Positions 16,913 to 25,711 of a stretch of 64,000 nt of DNA are shown piece after piece; the first letter of the stretch is position 1, and every line of letters starts with the position of its first letter. Source of the DNA: Variovorax paradoxus (GTDB lineage Bacteria > Pseudomonadota > Gammaproteobacteria > Burkholderiales > Burkholderiaceae_C); NCBI GenBank assembly GCA_016806145.1, contig CP063166.1, positions 4,092,001-4,156,000 on the forward strand. Reading direction: 5' to 3'. The translations under genes were made by a program, and so were the position numbers. The notes beneath the pieces were generated by a model. It was not told the DNA's origin. It was given only the letters and a program-made list of their open reading frames with translations, and ran no database searches.

Positions 16913-17803
16913 TCAGCCCCGCATCGCGTTCGCCACGATGCGCACCGCCGAGGCCACCACGTCGTTGCGCGTCTTCGCGCCCTTGTCGCCCGGGAAGGTC
17001 AGGTAGACCGCGAGCACCAGCGGCGCGCCCGAAGCCGGCCACAGCACGCCGACGTCGTTGTTGGTGCCGTAGTCGCCCGCGCCGGTCTTGTCGCCCACGG
17101 TCCAGCCGGGCGGCACGCCGGCCACGAAGCGCTCCTTGCTGGTGGTGTTGCCGCGCAGCCAGGCCTCGAGCCGCGCGCGCTGCGGCGCGGCCAGCGCATC
17201 GCCGAGCACCAGCCGCTGCACGCTGGCGGCCATCGCGGCCGGGCTGGTGGTGTCGCGCGGATCGCCGGGGATGGCGCTGTTGAGCTCGGTTTCCCAACGG
17301 TCGAGGCGGAACACCGTGTCGCCGATGGAGCGTGCATAGGCCGTGACGCCGGCCGGCCCGCCGAGCTGGTGCATCAGCATGTTGGCCGCGGCGTTGTCGC
17401 TGTACTGCAGCGTGGCGGCGCACAGGTCGGCCACGGTCATGCCGTCGGCCAGGTGCTTCTCGGTGATCGGCGAATTGGGCAGCAGCTGGGCGCGGGTGTA
17501 GCTCAGGCGGCGCTCGAGCAGCGCCGGCTCCTGCGCGGTGGCGCGCTGCAGGATCGCGGCCGCGAGCATCAGCTTGAAGGTGCTGCACATCGGAAACAGC
17601 TCGTTGCCGCGGTGCGCGATGCGCGCGCCGCTGCCGGTGTCGAGCGCGTGCACGCCCAGGCGGCCGCCGCAGTCGCGCTCGAGCGCCGCGAGCCGGGCCT
17701 CGGCGTCCGGGCCGGAGGCGGCGGACCAGGCCGTGCAGGCGCTCGCGAGCGGCACCGCGCTGGCGGCGGCGAGGAGCGTACGGCGTCGGATCGATGTGTT
17801 CAT
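16913..17803 (-). CDS. bla: Class A beta-lactamase
   Basis: 296 residues with all class A motifs: S74-T-F-K77 (nucleophile and base), S135-D-N137, the omega-loop E171 in WETELN, and K239-T-G241. It hydrolyses beta-lactam rings in the periplasm. The N-terminus starts IRRRTLLAAAS, a plausible twin-arginine signal, and PLASAC ends in a possible lipidated Cys at 23, so it may be a Tat-exported lipoprotein. A Cys precedes the active-site Ser (MCSTFK), as in several Burkholderiales and carbapenemase relatives, but no partner Cys is seen after KTG. No AmpR-like regulator is adjacent; the upstream gap holds the PHO box of the opposite operon. Confidence 0.9.
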   Translation of the reverse strand: MNTSIRRRTLLAAASAVPLASACTAWSAASGPDAEARLAALERDCGGRLGVHALDTGSGARIAHRGNELFPMCSTFKLMLAAAILQRATAQEPALLERRLSYTRAQLLPNSPITEKHLADGMTVADLCAATLQYSDNAAANMLMHQLGGPAGVTAYARSIGDTVFRLDRWETELNSAIPGDPRDTTSPAAMAASVQRLVLGDALAAPQRARLEAWLRGNTTSKERFVAGVPPGWTVGDKTGAGDYGTNNDVGVLWPASGAPLVLAVYLTFPGDKGAKTRNDVVASAVRIVANAMRG

Positions 17804-17945
17804 GGGTATCTTGGTGCGAAGGGAGTGGTTGGACGAGACCGCATCGTAGGAACGGGTGCCCCGCGCCGCCAGCGCGAGCGGGGCGGCGGGCGTCCCGGCT
17901 GTATCGGGTGTAACGGCGCCTTCCTCGTTCCTCTGTCGACCGGCG

Positions 17946-17963
17946 CTGTCGCGGCGCTGTCAT
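17946..17963 (+). promoter_or_regulatory. PHO box upstream of the phosphatase-lipoprotein / phospholipase C operon
   Basis: CTGTCGC-GGCG-CTGTCAT, one half-site identical to the PhoB consensus and one with two changes, with exact four-base spacing. It lies in the 340-base gap (17804-18143) between the divergent beta-lactamase and phosphatase-like genes, about 180 bases upstream of the latter. The rest of the gap contains an AT-richer patch (17994-18020) that could hold the promoter and otherwise nothing recognisable. Confidence 0.7.
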
Positions 17964-18143
17964 GCGCGTCGCGCAGCATCCGTGGCATTGGTTGTATTTG
18001 TGGACTTTGTTGTAAATCACATTCATCTGCCCAAGTGCACATGAATGCATCGATCGACGGCAGGCCACGCGCGACCGCGAATGCCTTCGTGCCGGGGCGG
18101 CCTTGAGCCCGCACCGGCGTTCTTGACCTGCCGGAGTTCCCCG

Positions 18144-20210
18144 ATGACAACGCCGAGAGGCCGCCTCGCGCGCGCCGCCCTGTGCCTGACCCCCGTGCTA
18201 CTGCTGGCCGCCTGCGGCGGCGGCGGCGGTGGTTCGACCCCCTTCCTTCCCGTTGCGCCGCCCGCGCCCGCGCCGGCTCCCGCACCCGCGCCCTCCCCGG
18301 CGCCGGCACCGCGCCCCAAGGCGCTGGTCATCGGCGTCGACGGTGTGCAGTACGCGGCCCTGCAGCAGGCGCTCGGCGATGCGCGCATGCCCGCGCTGCA
18401 AGGCCTGGGCACCTTGCTGCCCTCCTACACCGGCGGCGTGCTCGGCCGGCGCACGCAGCAGCAGGCCACCGACGGACCGTCGTGGGCCACGCTGCTGACC
18501 GGCGGCTGGGCCGACCGGCACGAGATCCGCTCCAACTACGAAGGCCAGGCCTTCGGCGCCGACACGGTCTTCAAGCTGCTCAAGCAGCGCCGCGCCGACA
18601 CCCGCAGCGCGGTGGTCGCGAGCTGGAGCGGCCTGCCGCAACTGCTGCGCACCGACAAGGCCGCGGGCTACCTCGAGCTCGCGAAGGACTGCGACGGCAG
18701 CGACGACTGCGTCTCGACCGAGGCCGCGGGCGCGCTCGAGCGCGACGGCTACGACCTCGTGGTGGCCGACTACCAGGGCCCGGCGCAGGTCGCCGACGTG
18801 GCGGGCTACGGCACCGACTACCAGAACGCGCTCGCGCGGGTCGACAAGCAGATCGCCACGCTGCGCTCCGCGCTGGCGCGGCGCCGCGCGGCCCAGCCGC
18901 AGGAGGACTGGCTGGTGGTCGTCGCCACCACCCACGGCCTGGGCGCCACCGGCGTGGCCGACGGCATTCCGGTGCCGTCGAACCTCGCGACCGCGCTGGT
19001 GCTCGACCGCCGCGCCAACCTCGACGCAGCAGCGCCCGCCGGGCTGCCCGCGAACATCGCCGACTGGTACGGCTACGCTTCAACGGCCGACATCGCGCCC
19101 ACCCTGCTGACCCACCTGTCGGCCCTGCCCGCGGCCGACAAGTACGCGATCGACGGCGCGCCGCTGCTGGGCGCGCCCGGCGTGCGCCAGCTCGCTGCGG
19201 TGGCCAACGACAAGCGCAACGGCATCCGCCTGAGCTGGACGCTGCCGGCCCCGGTCGCCTCCATCACGGTGCTGCGTGACGGCGCGGCCGTGGCCACGCT
19301 GCCCGGCACGGCCCTCGGCTTCGAGGACACCACCATGCCCTTCGACGCCAGCGGCACCTATGCCTACGGCTACACCGTGGTGGCCGACAAGACGCCGGTC
19401 TCGCTGCGCGCTTCGCTCGACTACGTGAAGCCGATCGTGCTGCTGCCCAGCGTGGCCAACGGCCTCACGCACCTGTTCCCGCTGAACGGCGCGCTCGAGG
19501 ACCGCATCGCCGGTGGCCAGGTCTTCGCGCCCTGGGTCAAGGGCGCCACCGCGGTCTATGCGGCGGCCGGCGACGGACCGCTGGGCAGCGGCACCCGCGC
19601 GCTGCTGTCGACCGACTACACCGGCGCCAAGGTCTGCACCGCCTGCGACGGCGGCTACTCGATCCCGACCGCCAGCGTGACCAGCACCAGCGCGCCCTTC
19701 AGCTTCGGCTTCTGGTTCCGCTCCGACGCCACCCGCTCGGGCATGCCGGTGATCTCGAACAAGGACTGGGGCAGCGGCTCCAACCCGGGCATCGCGATCG
19801 GCCAGTACGGCAGCGCGCTGCGCTTCAACATCGGCCGCGGCGGCGAGCGCGTGGGCGACAAGGACCTGGGCTTCAGCGCCAACACCTGGGCCTATGTGGT
19901 GATGACGGTGGACGTGCAGGCGCTGAAGGCGAACTACTACGTGTTCGACCCCTCGCTGGGCCTGCAGAGCAGTTCCGTGACGCTCACCAGCGCCTTCGCG
20001 GCCGCGCTCAACGGTCTCAACAAGGGCTTCTCGCTCAACGAGGACGGCGATGGCGGCTACGGCCCGAACTACCGCAACGGCAATGCGAGCAACACCATCG
20101 CCGGGCGCTTCGACTTCGCCGAGTTCGCGACCTGGAACCGCGTGCTGAGCGCGGCCGAGATCGAGTCGATCGCGCGTTCGCGCGGTTCGCTGACCACGCT
20201 GGTGCCCTGA
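18144..20210 (+). CDS. Alkaline-phosphatase-superfamily lipoprotein with LamG-like C-terminus
   Basis: 688 residues from the ATG giving MTTPRGRLAR. The signal ends LLLAAC (Cys24) and is followed by six Gly and a long Ala-Pro linker to residue 58. The core begins LVIGVDGVQY (metal Asp about 66), then TDGPSWATLLTGG around 109-121 with the Ser/Thr position of nucleotide pyrophosphatase/sulfatase-type enzymes. From about residue 450 the protein changes to a beta-rich concanavalin/LamG-like domain (FGFWFRSDATRSGMPVISNK, then FDFAEFATWNRVLSAAEIE). It probably removes phosphate from extracellular esters at the cell surface. It is the first gene of a PHO-box operon with a small lipoprotein and phospholipase C. 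Confidence 0.75.
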   Translation: MTTPRGRLARAALCLTPVLLLAACGGGGGGSTPFLPVAPPAPAPAPAPAPSPAPAPRPKALVIGVDGVQYAALQQALGDARMPALQGLGTLLPSYTGGVLGRRTQQQATDGPSWATLLTGGWADRHEIRSNYEGQAFGADTVFKLLKQRRADTRSAVVASWSGLPQLLRTDKAAGYLELAKDCDGSDDCVSTEAAGALERDGYDLVVADYQGPAQVADVAGYGTDYQNALARVDKQIATLRSALARRRAAQPQEDWLVVVATTHGLGATGVADGIPVPSNLATALVLDRRANLDAAAPAGLPANIADWYGYASTADIAPTLLTHLSALPAADKYAIDGAPLLGAPGVRQLAAVANDKRNGIRLSWTLPAPVASITVLRDGAAVATLPGTALGFEDTTMPFDASGTYAYGYTVVADKTPVSLRASLDYVKPIVLLPSVANGLTHLFPLNGALEDRIAGGQVFAPWVKGATAVYAAAGDGPLGSGTRALLSTDYTGAKVCTACDGGYSIPTASVTSTSAPFSFGFWFRSDATRSGMPVISNKDWGSGSNPGIAIGQYGSALRFNIGRGGERVGDKDLGFSANTWAYVVMTVDVQALKANYYVFDPSLGLQSSSVTLTSAFAAALNGLNKGFSLNEDGDGGYGPNYRNGNASNTIAGRFDFAEFATWNRVLSAAEIESIARSRGSLTTLVP

Positions 20211-20222
20211 GGAGAGACACGC

Positions 20223-20465
20223 ATGCGCAACCCAACGATGCAACGCGCGGCCTGCGTTCTGGCGCTGCTCGCCGCCACCGTGCTCACGGCCTGCGGCGGC
20301 GGCGGCGGGGGTGGCGGCGCCATCGCCCTGCCCCCGGCCACGGGCCTCGTGCCCAACGACCCGGCCACCGCCGGTCCGCCGATCGAGGCGCTGACCCCGC
20401 CGGGCGGCACGCCCGATTCCCAACTGCCGCCGCGCCGTCCCGAGTCGGTGCGCTGCGCGCCCTGA
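20223..20465 (+). CDS. Small lipoprotein with poly-Gly tether
   Basis: 80 residues. The signal peptide ends VLTAC with the lipidated Cys near 24, followed by eight Gly and a short Pro-rich remainder ending in a Cys-Ala-Pro. There is no domain. It lies 12 bases after the phosphatase-like gene and 11 bases before the phospholipase C gene, so it is co-expressed with them. It shares the CGGGGGG start with both neighbouring lipoenzymes. A chaperone or surface anchor for the Tat-exported phospholipase is a guess; no function is known to me. Confidence 0.65.
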   Translation: MRNPTMQRAACVLALLAATVLTACGGGGGGGGAIALPPATGLVPNDPATAGPPIEALTPPGGTPDSQLPPRRPESVRCAP

Positions 20466-20476
20466 GCCCGAACACC

Positions 20477-22591
20477 ATGAGCGACAAGCAAGCATCCCCT
20501 TCCCGCCGCGGCTTCCTGCGCGGCGCCGCCACCACCGCGGGCGCGGCCGCCGCGCTCGGCCTGCTGCCGCCCGGCATCCGCCGCGCGCTGGCGATTCCCG
20601 CCACGCAGGAGACCGGCACCATCAGCGACGTCAAGCACGTCGTGATCTTCATGCAGGAGAACCGCTCCTTCGACCACTACTTCGGCACCCTGCGCGGCGT
20701 GCGCGGCTTCGGCGACCGCTTCCCGGTGCCGCTGTCCAACGGCAAGCCGGTGTGGCAACAGCCGCCGGCCTCGGGCAGCGGCACCTGCGTGCCCTTCCGC
20801 TACGACACCACCGCCACCAGCGCGCAGCGCACCACCGGCATGGCCCACAGCTGGTCCGACGGCCAGCAGGCCTGGAACGGCGGGCGCATGAACCAGTGGG
20901 TGGCGGCCAAGACGGCGCGCGCGCTCGGCTACTACACGCAGAGCGACATCGCCTACCAGTTCGCGCTGGCCGACGCCTTCACGCTGTGCGACGCCTACCA
21001 CTGCAGCGAGCTCACCGGCACCAACTCCAACCGCCTGTTCCTCTGGAGCGGCACCAACGACCCGCTGGGGCAGGGCGGCGGTCCCGCGATCGACAACTCG
21101 AACGACGACCTCGCGAACGCGCCCGGCTACGACTGGACCACCTACCCCGAGCGCCTGGAACAGGCCGGCGTGAGCTGGCAGATCTACCAGGACATGGCCG
21201 ACAACTACACCGACAACCCGCTCGAGGGCTTCACCAGCTTTCGCCAGGCCTACTACGCGCCCGAGCCGACCGAGGCGCAGCGCTCGCTCAAGGCGCGCGG
21301 CCTGTCGACGCGCTCGCTCGACGCCCTGGCCGACGACGTGAAGGCCGGCCGCCTGCCGCAGGTGAGCTGGATCGTCGCGCCCGAGAAGTACTCGGAGCAT
21401 CCCGGCCCCTCGTCGCCGCTGTGGGGCGCCGAATACACCGAGCGCGTGCTCAACGCCCTCACGGCCGATCCCGCGGTCTGGAGCCAGACCGTGCTGTTCA
21501 TCATGTTCGACGAGAACGACGGCTACTTCGACCACATGCCGCCGCCCTCGATCCCCTCGCTGAACGCCGACGGCAGCGAGGCCGGCATGAGCACGGTGTC
21601 GACGCTGGGCGAGCGCAACGACCTCAAGGCGCCCTACCGAGGCTCGCCCTTCGGCATGGGCTGGCGCGTGCCGATGTACGTGGTGTCGCCCTGGAGCCGC
21701 GGCGGCTGGGTCAACTCGCAGGTGGCCGACCACACCTCGGTGGTGCGCTTCCTCGAGACGCGTTTCGGCGTGATGGAGCCCAACATCAGCCCCTGGCGGC
21801 GCGCGGTCGCGGGCGACCTAGGCACCTGCTTCGACTTCGCCACGCCCAACGCGGCGCTGCCCGCGCTGCCGCACATCGACGGCAAGGCGGCCGACGATGC
21901 CATCGCGAAGCAGCTGCTGCTGCCCACCCCGGTCGCGCCCGCGCCCGGCACCGGCACCCTGCCGCAGCAGGCCACCGGCGTGCGCTACTCGCGCGCCCTG
22001 CCCTACGAGCTGCACACCAGCGGCCGGCCCGACGTGGCGCAGCAGAAGTTCTGGCTGGTGTTCGGCAACACCGGCGGCGCCGGTGCGGTGTTCCATGTCT
22101 ACGACCATCTTGCGCTCGACAAGGTGCCGCGCCGCTACACGGTGGAGCCCGGCAAGCTGCTCAACGACGCCTGGGCGGTGGCGGCCGGCGGGCGCTACGA
22201 CCTCTCGGTGTTCGGCCCCAACGGCTACTTCCGGCGCTTCGGCGGCAAGCTGCCGGCCGCGCTCGCGGGCGGCACGGCGCTGCCCGAGGTGCGCGTCTGC
22301 TACGACGCCGCCAACGGCGACGTGCACCTGGAGATGCACAACCTCGGCAACATCAGCTGCACCGTCACGGTGGCGCCGAATGCCTACCGCACCGACGGTC
22401 CGTGGACCTTCGCGCTCGCGCCGGGCCAGGTGGTGGTGCAGAAGTGGGACCTGGCACCCGCGAAGCACTGGTACGACTTCAGCGTGACGGCCAACGTGGA
22501 CGACGGCACCAGCTACCTGCGCCGCTTCGCGGGCCGCGTGGAGAACGGCAGCCACGGCATCAGCGATCCGGCGATGGGCCAGGCGGCCTGA
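20477..22591 (+). CDS. Phosphocholine-specific phospholipase C, Tat-exported
   Basis: 704 residues with the twin-arginine signal SRRGFLRG at 9-16. The catalytic domain starts HVVIFMQENRSFDHYFGTLRG (about 54-74), the hallmark of the bacterial PC-PLC/acid-phosphatase family; further metal and active-site segments include MFDENDGYFDHM and VSPWSRGGWVNSQVADHTS. The two C-terminal repeats of the family (DUF756-like) are recognisable after residue 500. The enzyme cleaves phosphatidylcholine or sphingomyelin to phosphocholine and diacylglycerol. It is the third gene of the PHO-box operon, so it is expected to scavenge phosphate from lipids together with the glycerophosphodiesterase at 11.4 kb. Confidence 0.9.
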   Translation: MSDKQASPSRRGFLRGAATTAGAAAALGLLPPGIRRALAIPATQETGTISDVKHVVIFMQENRSFDHYFGTLRGVRGFGDRFPVPLSNGKPVWQQPPASGSGTCVPFRYDTTATSAQRTTGMAHSWSDGQQAWNGGRMNQWVAAKTARALGYYTQSDIAYQFALADAFTLCDAYHCSELTGTNSNRLFLWSGTNDPLGQGGGPAIDNSNDDLANAPGYDWTTYPERLEQAGVSWQIYQDMADNYTDNPLEGFTSFRQAYYAPEPTEAQRSLKARGLSTRSLDALADDVKAGRLPQVSWIVAPEKYSEHPGPSSPLWGAEYTERVLNALTADPAVWSQTVLFIMFDENDGYFDHMPPPSIPSLNADGSEAGMSTVSTLGERNDLKAPYRGSPFGMGWRVPMYVVSPWSRGGWVNSQVADHTSVVRFLETRFGVMEPNISPWRRAVAGDLGTCFDFATPNAALPALPHIDGKAADDAIAKQLLLPTPVAPAPGTGTLPQQATGVRYSRALPYELHTSGRPDVAQQKFWLVFGNTGGAGAVFHVYDHLALDKVPRRYTVEPGKLLNDAWAVAAGGRYDLSVFGPNGYFRRFGGKLPAALAGGTALPEVRVCYDAANGDVHLEMHNLGNISCTVTVAPNAYRTDGPWTFALAPGQVVVQKWDLAPAKHWYDFSVTANVDDGTSYLRRFAGRVENGSHGISDPAMGQAA

Positions 22592-22612
22592 GCGTCACGC
22601 GCCTCCTCCACA

Positions 22613-22639
22613 ATGGCGCCGGTCCGCTACCGGCGCCAT
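22613..22639. terminator. Perfect hairpin after the phospholipase C gene
   Basis: ATGGCGCCGG / CCGGCGCCAT, a perfect 10-bp stem with a seven-base loop, 21 bases after the phospholipase stop and 25 bases before the DeoR gene start. It could terminate the upstream operon or act as an operator for the regulator; there is no T run. Confidence 0.45.
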
Positions 22640-22663
22640 CGCTCCCTCTCCCATCGGCATCCC

Positions 22664-23440
22664 ATGCTCCAAGAAGAACGATTCCTGCGCATCCGCAGCC
22701 TGCTGGCCACCTTCTCGCGCCTGAGCGTCGAGCGGATCATGCAGGACCTCGCGGTCTCGCGCGAAACCGTGCGCCGCGACCTGCTCGAGCTCGAGGGCCT
22801 TGGCGAGCTGCGGCGGGTGCATGGCGGCGCCGTCGCCACGGGCGCGGAACCCGAGCCGCCGCTGGCGGTGCGGCTGGTGGCGCGGCAGCGCGAGAAGCGC
22901 GCCATCGCCCGGGCCGCGATCGCGCTGCTCGAGCCGGGGCAGACGGTGTTCCTCGACACCGGCAGCACCACCGCGCTGCTGGCCGAGGCACTGGCCACGC
23001 TCAGCGGCATGACGGTCATCACCAACTCGCTGAGCATCGCGCTCAAGCTCGCGGGCGCGGCCGAGGGCCGCGACACCGGCGGGCGCACCGTGCTGCTCGG
23101 CGGCGAGATCGACGTCAAAACCCAGGCCACCTGCGGCGCCGGCACGGTCGAGGAGATCCGCCGCTACCGCGCCGACGTGGCGCTGCTGTCGCCGGTGGCG
23201 ATGCATCCGAAGCACGGCGCGATGAGCTTCGAGCACCACGAGGCCGCGATCGCGCGCGCCATGGCCGAGCAGGCACAGCAGCTGGTGATCCTGGCCGACC
23301 ACGCCAAGATCGGCCAGGCCAGCCGCGTCACCTATGCGCGCAGCGCCGACATCGACGTGGTCGTCACCGATGCCGCCTCGCGCGACATGCCGGCGCTGCC
23401 GGCGCTGCGCCGCGCCTGCGAGCGCGTGGTGCTCGCCTGA
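22664..23440 (+). CDS. DeoR family transcriptional regulator
   Basis: 258 residues from the ATG giving MLQEERFLRIRSLL. It has an N-terminal winged helix-turn-helix with the DeoR signature (LSVERIMQDLAVSRETVRRDLLELE, then HGGAV), followed by the sugar-phosphate isomerase-like sensor domain (FLDTGSTTALLAEAL ... LADHAKIG). Such regulators usually respond to phosphorylated sugars or glycerol-3-phosphate. Its location after the lipid-phosphate operon makes a GlpR-like role attractive, but no target operon is visible. It is followed by the amidotransferase gene after 20 bases. Confidence 0.82.
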   Translation: MLQEERFLRIRSLLATFSRLSVERIMQDLAVSRETVRRDLLELEGLGELRRVHGGAVATGAEPEPPLAVRLVARQREKRAIARAAIALLEPGQTVFLDTGSTTALLAEALATLSGMTVITNSLSIALKLAGAAEGRDTGGRTVLLGGEIDVKTQATCGAGTVEEIRRYRADVALLSPVAMHPKHGAMSFEHHEAAIARAMAEQAQQLVILADHAKIGQASRVTYARSADIDVVVTDAASRDMPALPALRRACERVVLA

Positions 23441-23460
23441 GGCTTTGGCATCATCGGGGA

Positions 23461-24225
23461 ATGGATACCGCGCACCCTCTCCCCCTGGTCATCGTCAAGC
23501 TCGGCGACACCTTCGACGCCCTGCGCGAGACGCACGGCGACTTCGAGCACTGGATCGCCGACGGCCTGGCGAACGACACGCTGCCGATCGCCGTGATCGA
23601 CCCGCGCCGCGGCGACACGCTGCCCGACCCCGCCACCATCGCGGGCGCGGTGCTGACCGGCTCGCATGCGATGGTGTCGCACCGCGAGGACTGGAGCGAA
23701 CGCACCGCCGGCTGGCTCGCGCACGCGGTCGCGCAGGGCACGCCGGTGCTCGGCATCTGCTACGGCCACCAGCTGCTCGCGCATGCGCTCGGCGGCGAGG
23801 CCGGCGACCATCCGCGCGGGCTGGAGATCGGCACCGTGACCGTGGCGCTCGAAGCCGCCGCGGCCGACGACGCGCTGCTGCGCGAGCTGCCGCCGCGCTT
23901 CGAGGCCCACGTGGTGCACCGCCAGAGCGCGCTGCGCCTGCCCGAGGGCGCGGTGCGGCTGGCGGGCAATGCGCACGAGCCGGTGCAGGCCTTCCGCGTC
24001 GGCGAACGGGCCTGGGGCCTGCAGTTCCATCCCGAGTTCGGCGCGCCGATGATGCGCGGCTACGTCGAGCAGCTGGCCGGCGACCTGCGCGCCGACGGTG
24101 CCGATCCCGCGGCGCTGCGCGAGGGTGTCGGCGCCACGCCGGCCGCGGCCTCGCTGCTGGCGCGCTTCGCGCGTATCGCGCAGGCGCACGACGAGGCCCG
24201 CGGCCGCGTGCCGGTCGACGCCTGA
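23461..24225 (+). CDS. Class I glutamine amidotransferase (GuaA-like domain)
   Basis: 254 residues, a single GATase-1 domain. The nucleophile elbow is GICYGHQLLAHALGG with Cys100; the remaining triad is His190 and Glu192 in GLQFHPEFG. The stand-alone domain without a synthetase part resembles the gamma-glutamyl hydrolase or GMP-synthase-like amidotransferases often labelled glutamine amidotransferase. It hydrolyses glutamine or a gamma-glutamyl compound, but the acceptor is unknown. It starts 20 bases after the DeoR gene and probably shares its transcript. Confidence 0.8.
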   Translation: MDTAHPLPLVIVKLGDTFDALRETHGDFEHWIADGLANDTLPIAVIDPRRGDTLPDPATIAGAVLTGSHAMVSHREDWSERTAGWLAHAVAQGTPVLGICYGHQLLAHALGGEAGDHPRGLEIGTVTVALEAAAADDALLRELPPRFEAHVVHRQSALRLPEGAVRLAGNAHEPVQAFRVGERAWGLQFHPEFGAPMMRGYVEQLAGDLRADGADPAALREGVGATPAAASLLARFARIAQAHDEARGRVPVDA

Positions 24226-24351
24226 CCACCCCCGTTTTTTTTGCCTTGAACCCGCGCGCGGCTTCGCGTCGGCGTCGGACCGCGACTACAGATCGCGCCC
24301 GGCGCTTCGGTTAAGGTGGCCCGCACTTCCCTCCACCGAGGCCCCCACGCC

Positions 24352-24990
24352 ATGCCCCGCCCCGACTCCCCTCCCGTGCGCAAGCACTTCTCGATGATCC
24401 GCGGCTTCCACCTCGCCGACGTGTTCACGCTCGGCAACGCGGCCTGCGGCGTGGGCGGCGTGTTCCTCGCGATGGCCTACATGGCGAGCCAGTCGCTGAC
24501 CCACTTCTACTGGGCCGCCGCGCTCGCGCCCGCGGCCTTCGTGTTCGACGTGTTCGACGGCCGCATCGCGCGCTGGCGCCAGACCCATTCGGCGCTCGGG
24601 CGCGAGCTCGATTCGCTGGCCGACATCATCTCCTTCGGCGTGGCGCCGGCCGCGCTGGGCGTCGCGGCCGGCCTCGACGGCGGCTGGGACTGCGTGGCGC
24701 TGGTCTACTTCGTCTGCTGCGGCGTGAGCCGGCTCGCGCGCTTCAACGTCACGGCCGAATCGCTCTCGGCCGGCGGCGACAAGGTCAAGTACTTCGAGGG
24801 CACGCCGATCCCGACCAGCGTGGTGCTGGTGGGCGTGCTCGCCTGGGCCGCCTCGCAGGGCCGGCTGGGCGACGCGCTGTGGGGCGGCGCCTGGAGCGTG
24901 GGCCCGTGGCAGCTGCATCCGATGGCGCTGCTGTTCGCGCTCTCGGGCACGCTGATGATCAGCAAGACGCTGCGCATCCCGAAGTTCTGA
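24352..24990 (+). CDS. pssA: CDP-diacylglycerol-serine O-phosphatidyltransferase family
   Basis: 212 residues from the ATG at 24352; a longer frame starting at 24316 is less likely. The CDP-alcohol phosphatidyltransferase motif is intact: D66-x2-D69-G70-x2-A73-R74-x8-G83-x3-D87-x3-D91. About six hydrophobic helices are present. It would make phosphatidylserine from CDP-diacylglycerol and serine in the inner membrane, feeding phosphatidylethanolamine synthesis. The stand-alone location away from psd suggests it may be a second copy or have another alcohol acceptor. Confidence 0.75.
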   Translation: MPRPDSPPVRKHFSMIRGFHLADVFTLGNAACGVGGVFLAMAYMASQSLTHFYWAAALAPAAFVFDVFDGRIARWRQTHSALGRELDSLADIISFGVAPAALGVAAGLDGGWDCVALVYFVCCGVSRLARFNVTAESLSAGGDKVKYFEGTPIPTSVVLVGVLAWAASQGRLGDALWGGAWSVGPWQLHPMALLFALSGTLMISKTLRIPKF

Positions 24991-25019
24991 GCCAGCGCAA
25001 ACCCAAGGAAGACACCCTC

Positions 25020-25601
25020 ATGACCATGAAGCTGTATTTCGACCCGCACAGCCGCGCGCAGGTCGCCAAGTGGATGCTCGACGAGGCCGGCGTGGACTAC
25101 GAGATCGTGCCCACGCTGCTGCGCGAGAAGGCGCACAAGACACGCGAGTTCCGCAAGATCAACCCGGCCGGCAAGCTGCCCGCGCTGGTCGACGGCCGCA
25201 CGCGGCTGTTCGAGAACGCGGCCATCTGCCTCTACATCGCCGAGAAGTACCCCGCGAAGAAGCTGGCCCCGCCCGTGGGCACGCCCGAGCGCGGCCGCTT
25301 CCTGTCGCTGATGGTCTATTCGACCGCGCAGCTCGAGCCCGCGATGGGCGACAGCATGCTCAGGCTGCGCAGCAACAACAGCGCGCGCGGCTGGACCGAC
25401 TTCGAGGAGGCCAAGGACGCGGTCGAGCGCGAGCTCGGCGACGGCCCCTACCTGTTCGGCGCGCAGTTCACCGCGGCCGACGTGATGATCGGCTCGATGT
25501 TCATCTACCTGCGCGCCTTCGGCGGCCGCTCGAACCGCCCCCGGATCGACGCCTACGTCGAGCGGCTGCAGGCGCGCCCGAAGGGCATGCGCTTCGGCTG
25601 A
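25020..25601 (+). CDS. Glutathione S-transferase family protein
   Basis: 193 residues. The start at 25020 gives MTMKLYFDPHSRAQV; an AAGGAAG ribosome site lies upstream. The N-terminal thioredoxin-like domain contains the conserved cis-Pro motif KLPALVD (about 53-59) followed by LFENAAICLYIAEKY, in which Glu and the following residue bind glutathione. The C-terminal helical domain has the FTAADVMIGSM capping-box motif. It probably conjugates or reduces electrophiles; substrate unknown. It lies 29 bases after the phosphatidyltransferase gene. Confidence 0.82.
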   Translation: MTMKLYFDPHSRAQVAKWMLDEAGVDYEIVPTLLREKAHKTREFRKINPAGKLPALVDGRTRLFENAAICLYIAEKYPAKKLAPPVGTPERGRFLSLMVYSTAQLEPAMGDSMLRLRSNNSARGWTDFEEAKDAVERELGDGPYLFGAQFTAADVMIGSMFIYLRAFGGRSNRPRIDAYVERLQARPKGMRFG

Positions 25602-25711
25602 AGCGAGACGTTCCGGCGCCGGCTGCCGCGCCGGCGACAGGTGGCGCGGCAGAGGCGGGCCTACGCTCGGTCCCCCGCTGTTTTCCAACGAAGGCTTCGC
25701 GCCGCACCACC

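Noticed and set aside
18200..20330. GGC/GGT tracts in the lipoprotein genes as phase-variable microsatellites
   Set aside because: The tracts are trinucleotide-based glycine codons, so length changes would keep the frame; nothing shows switching.
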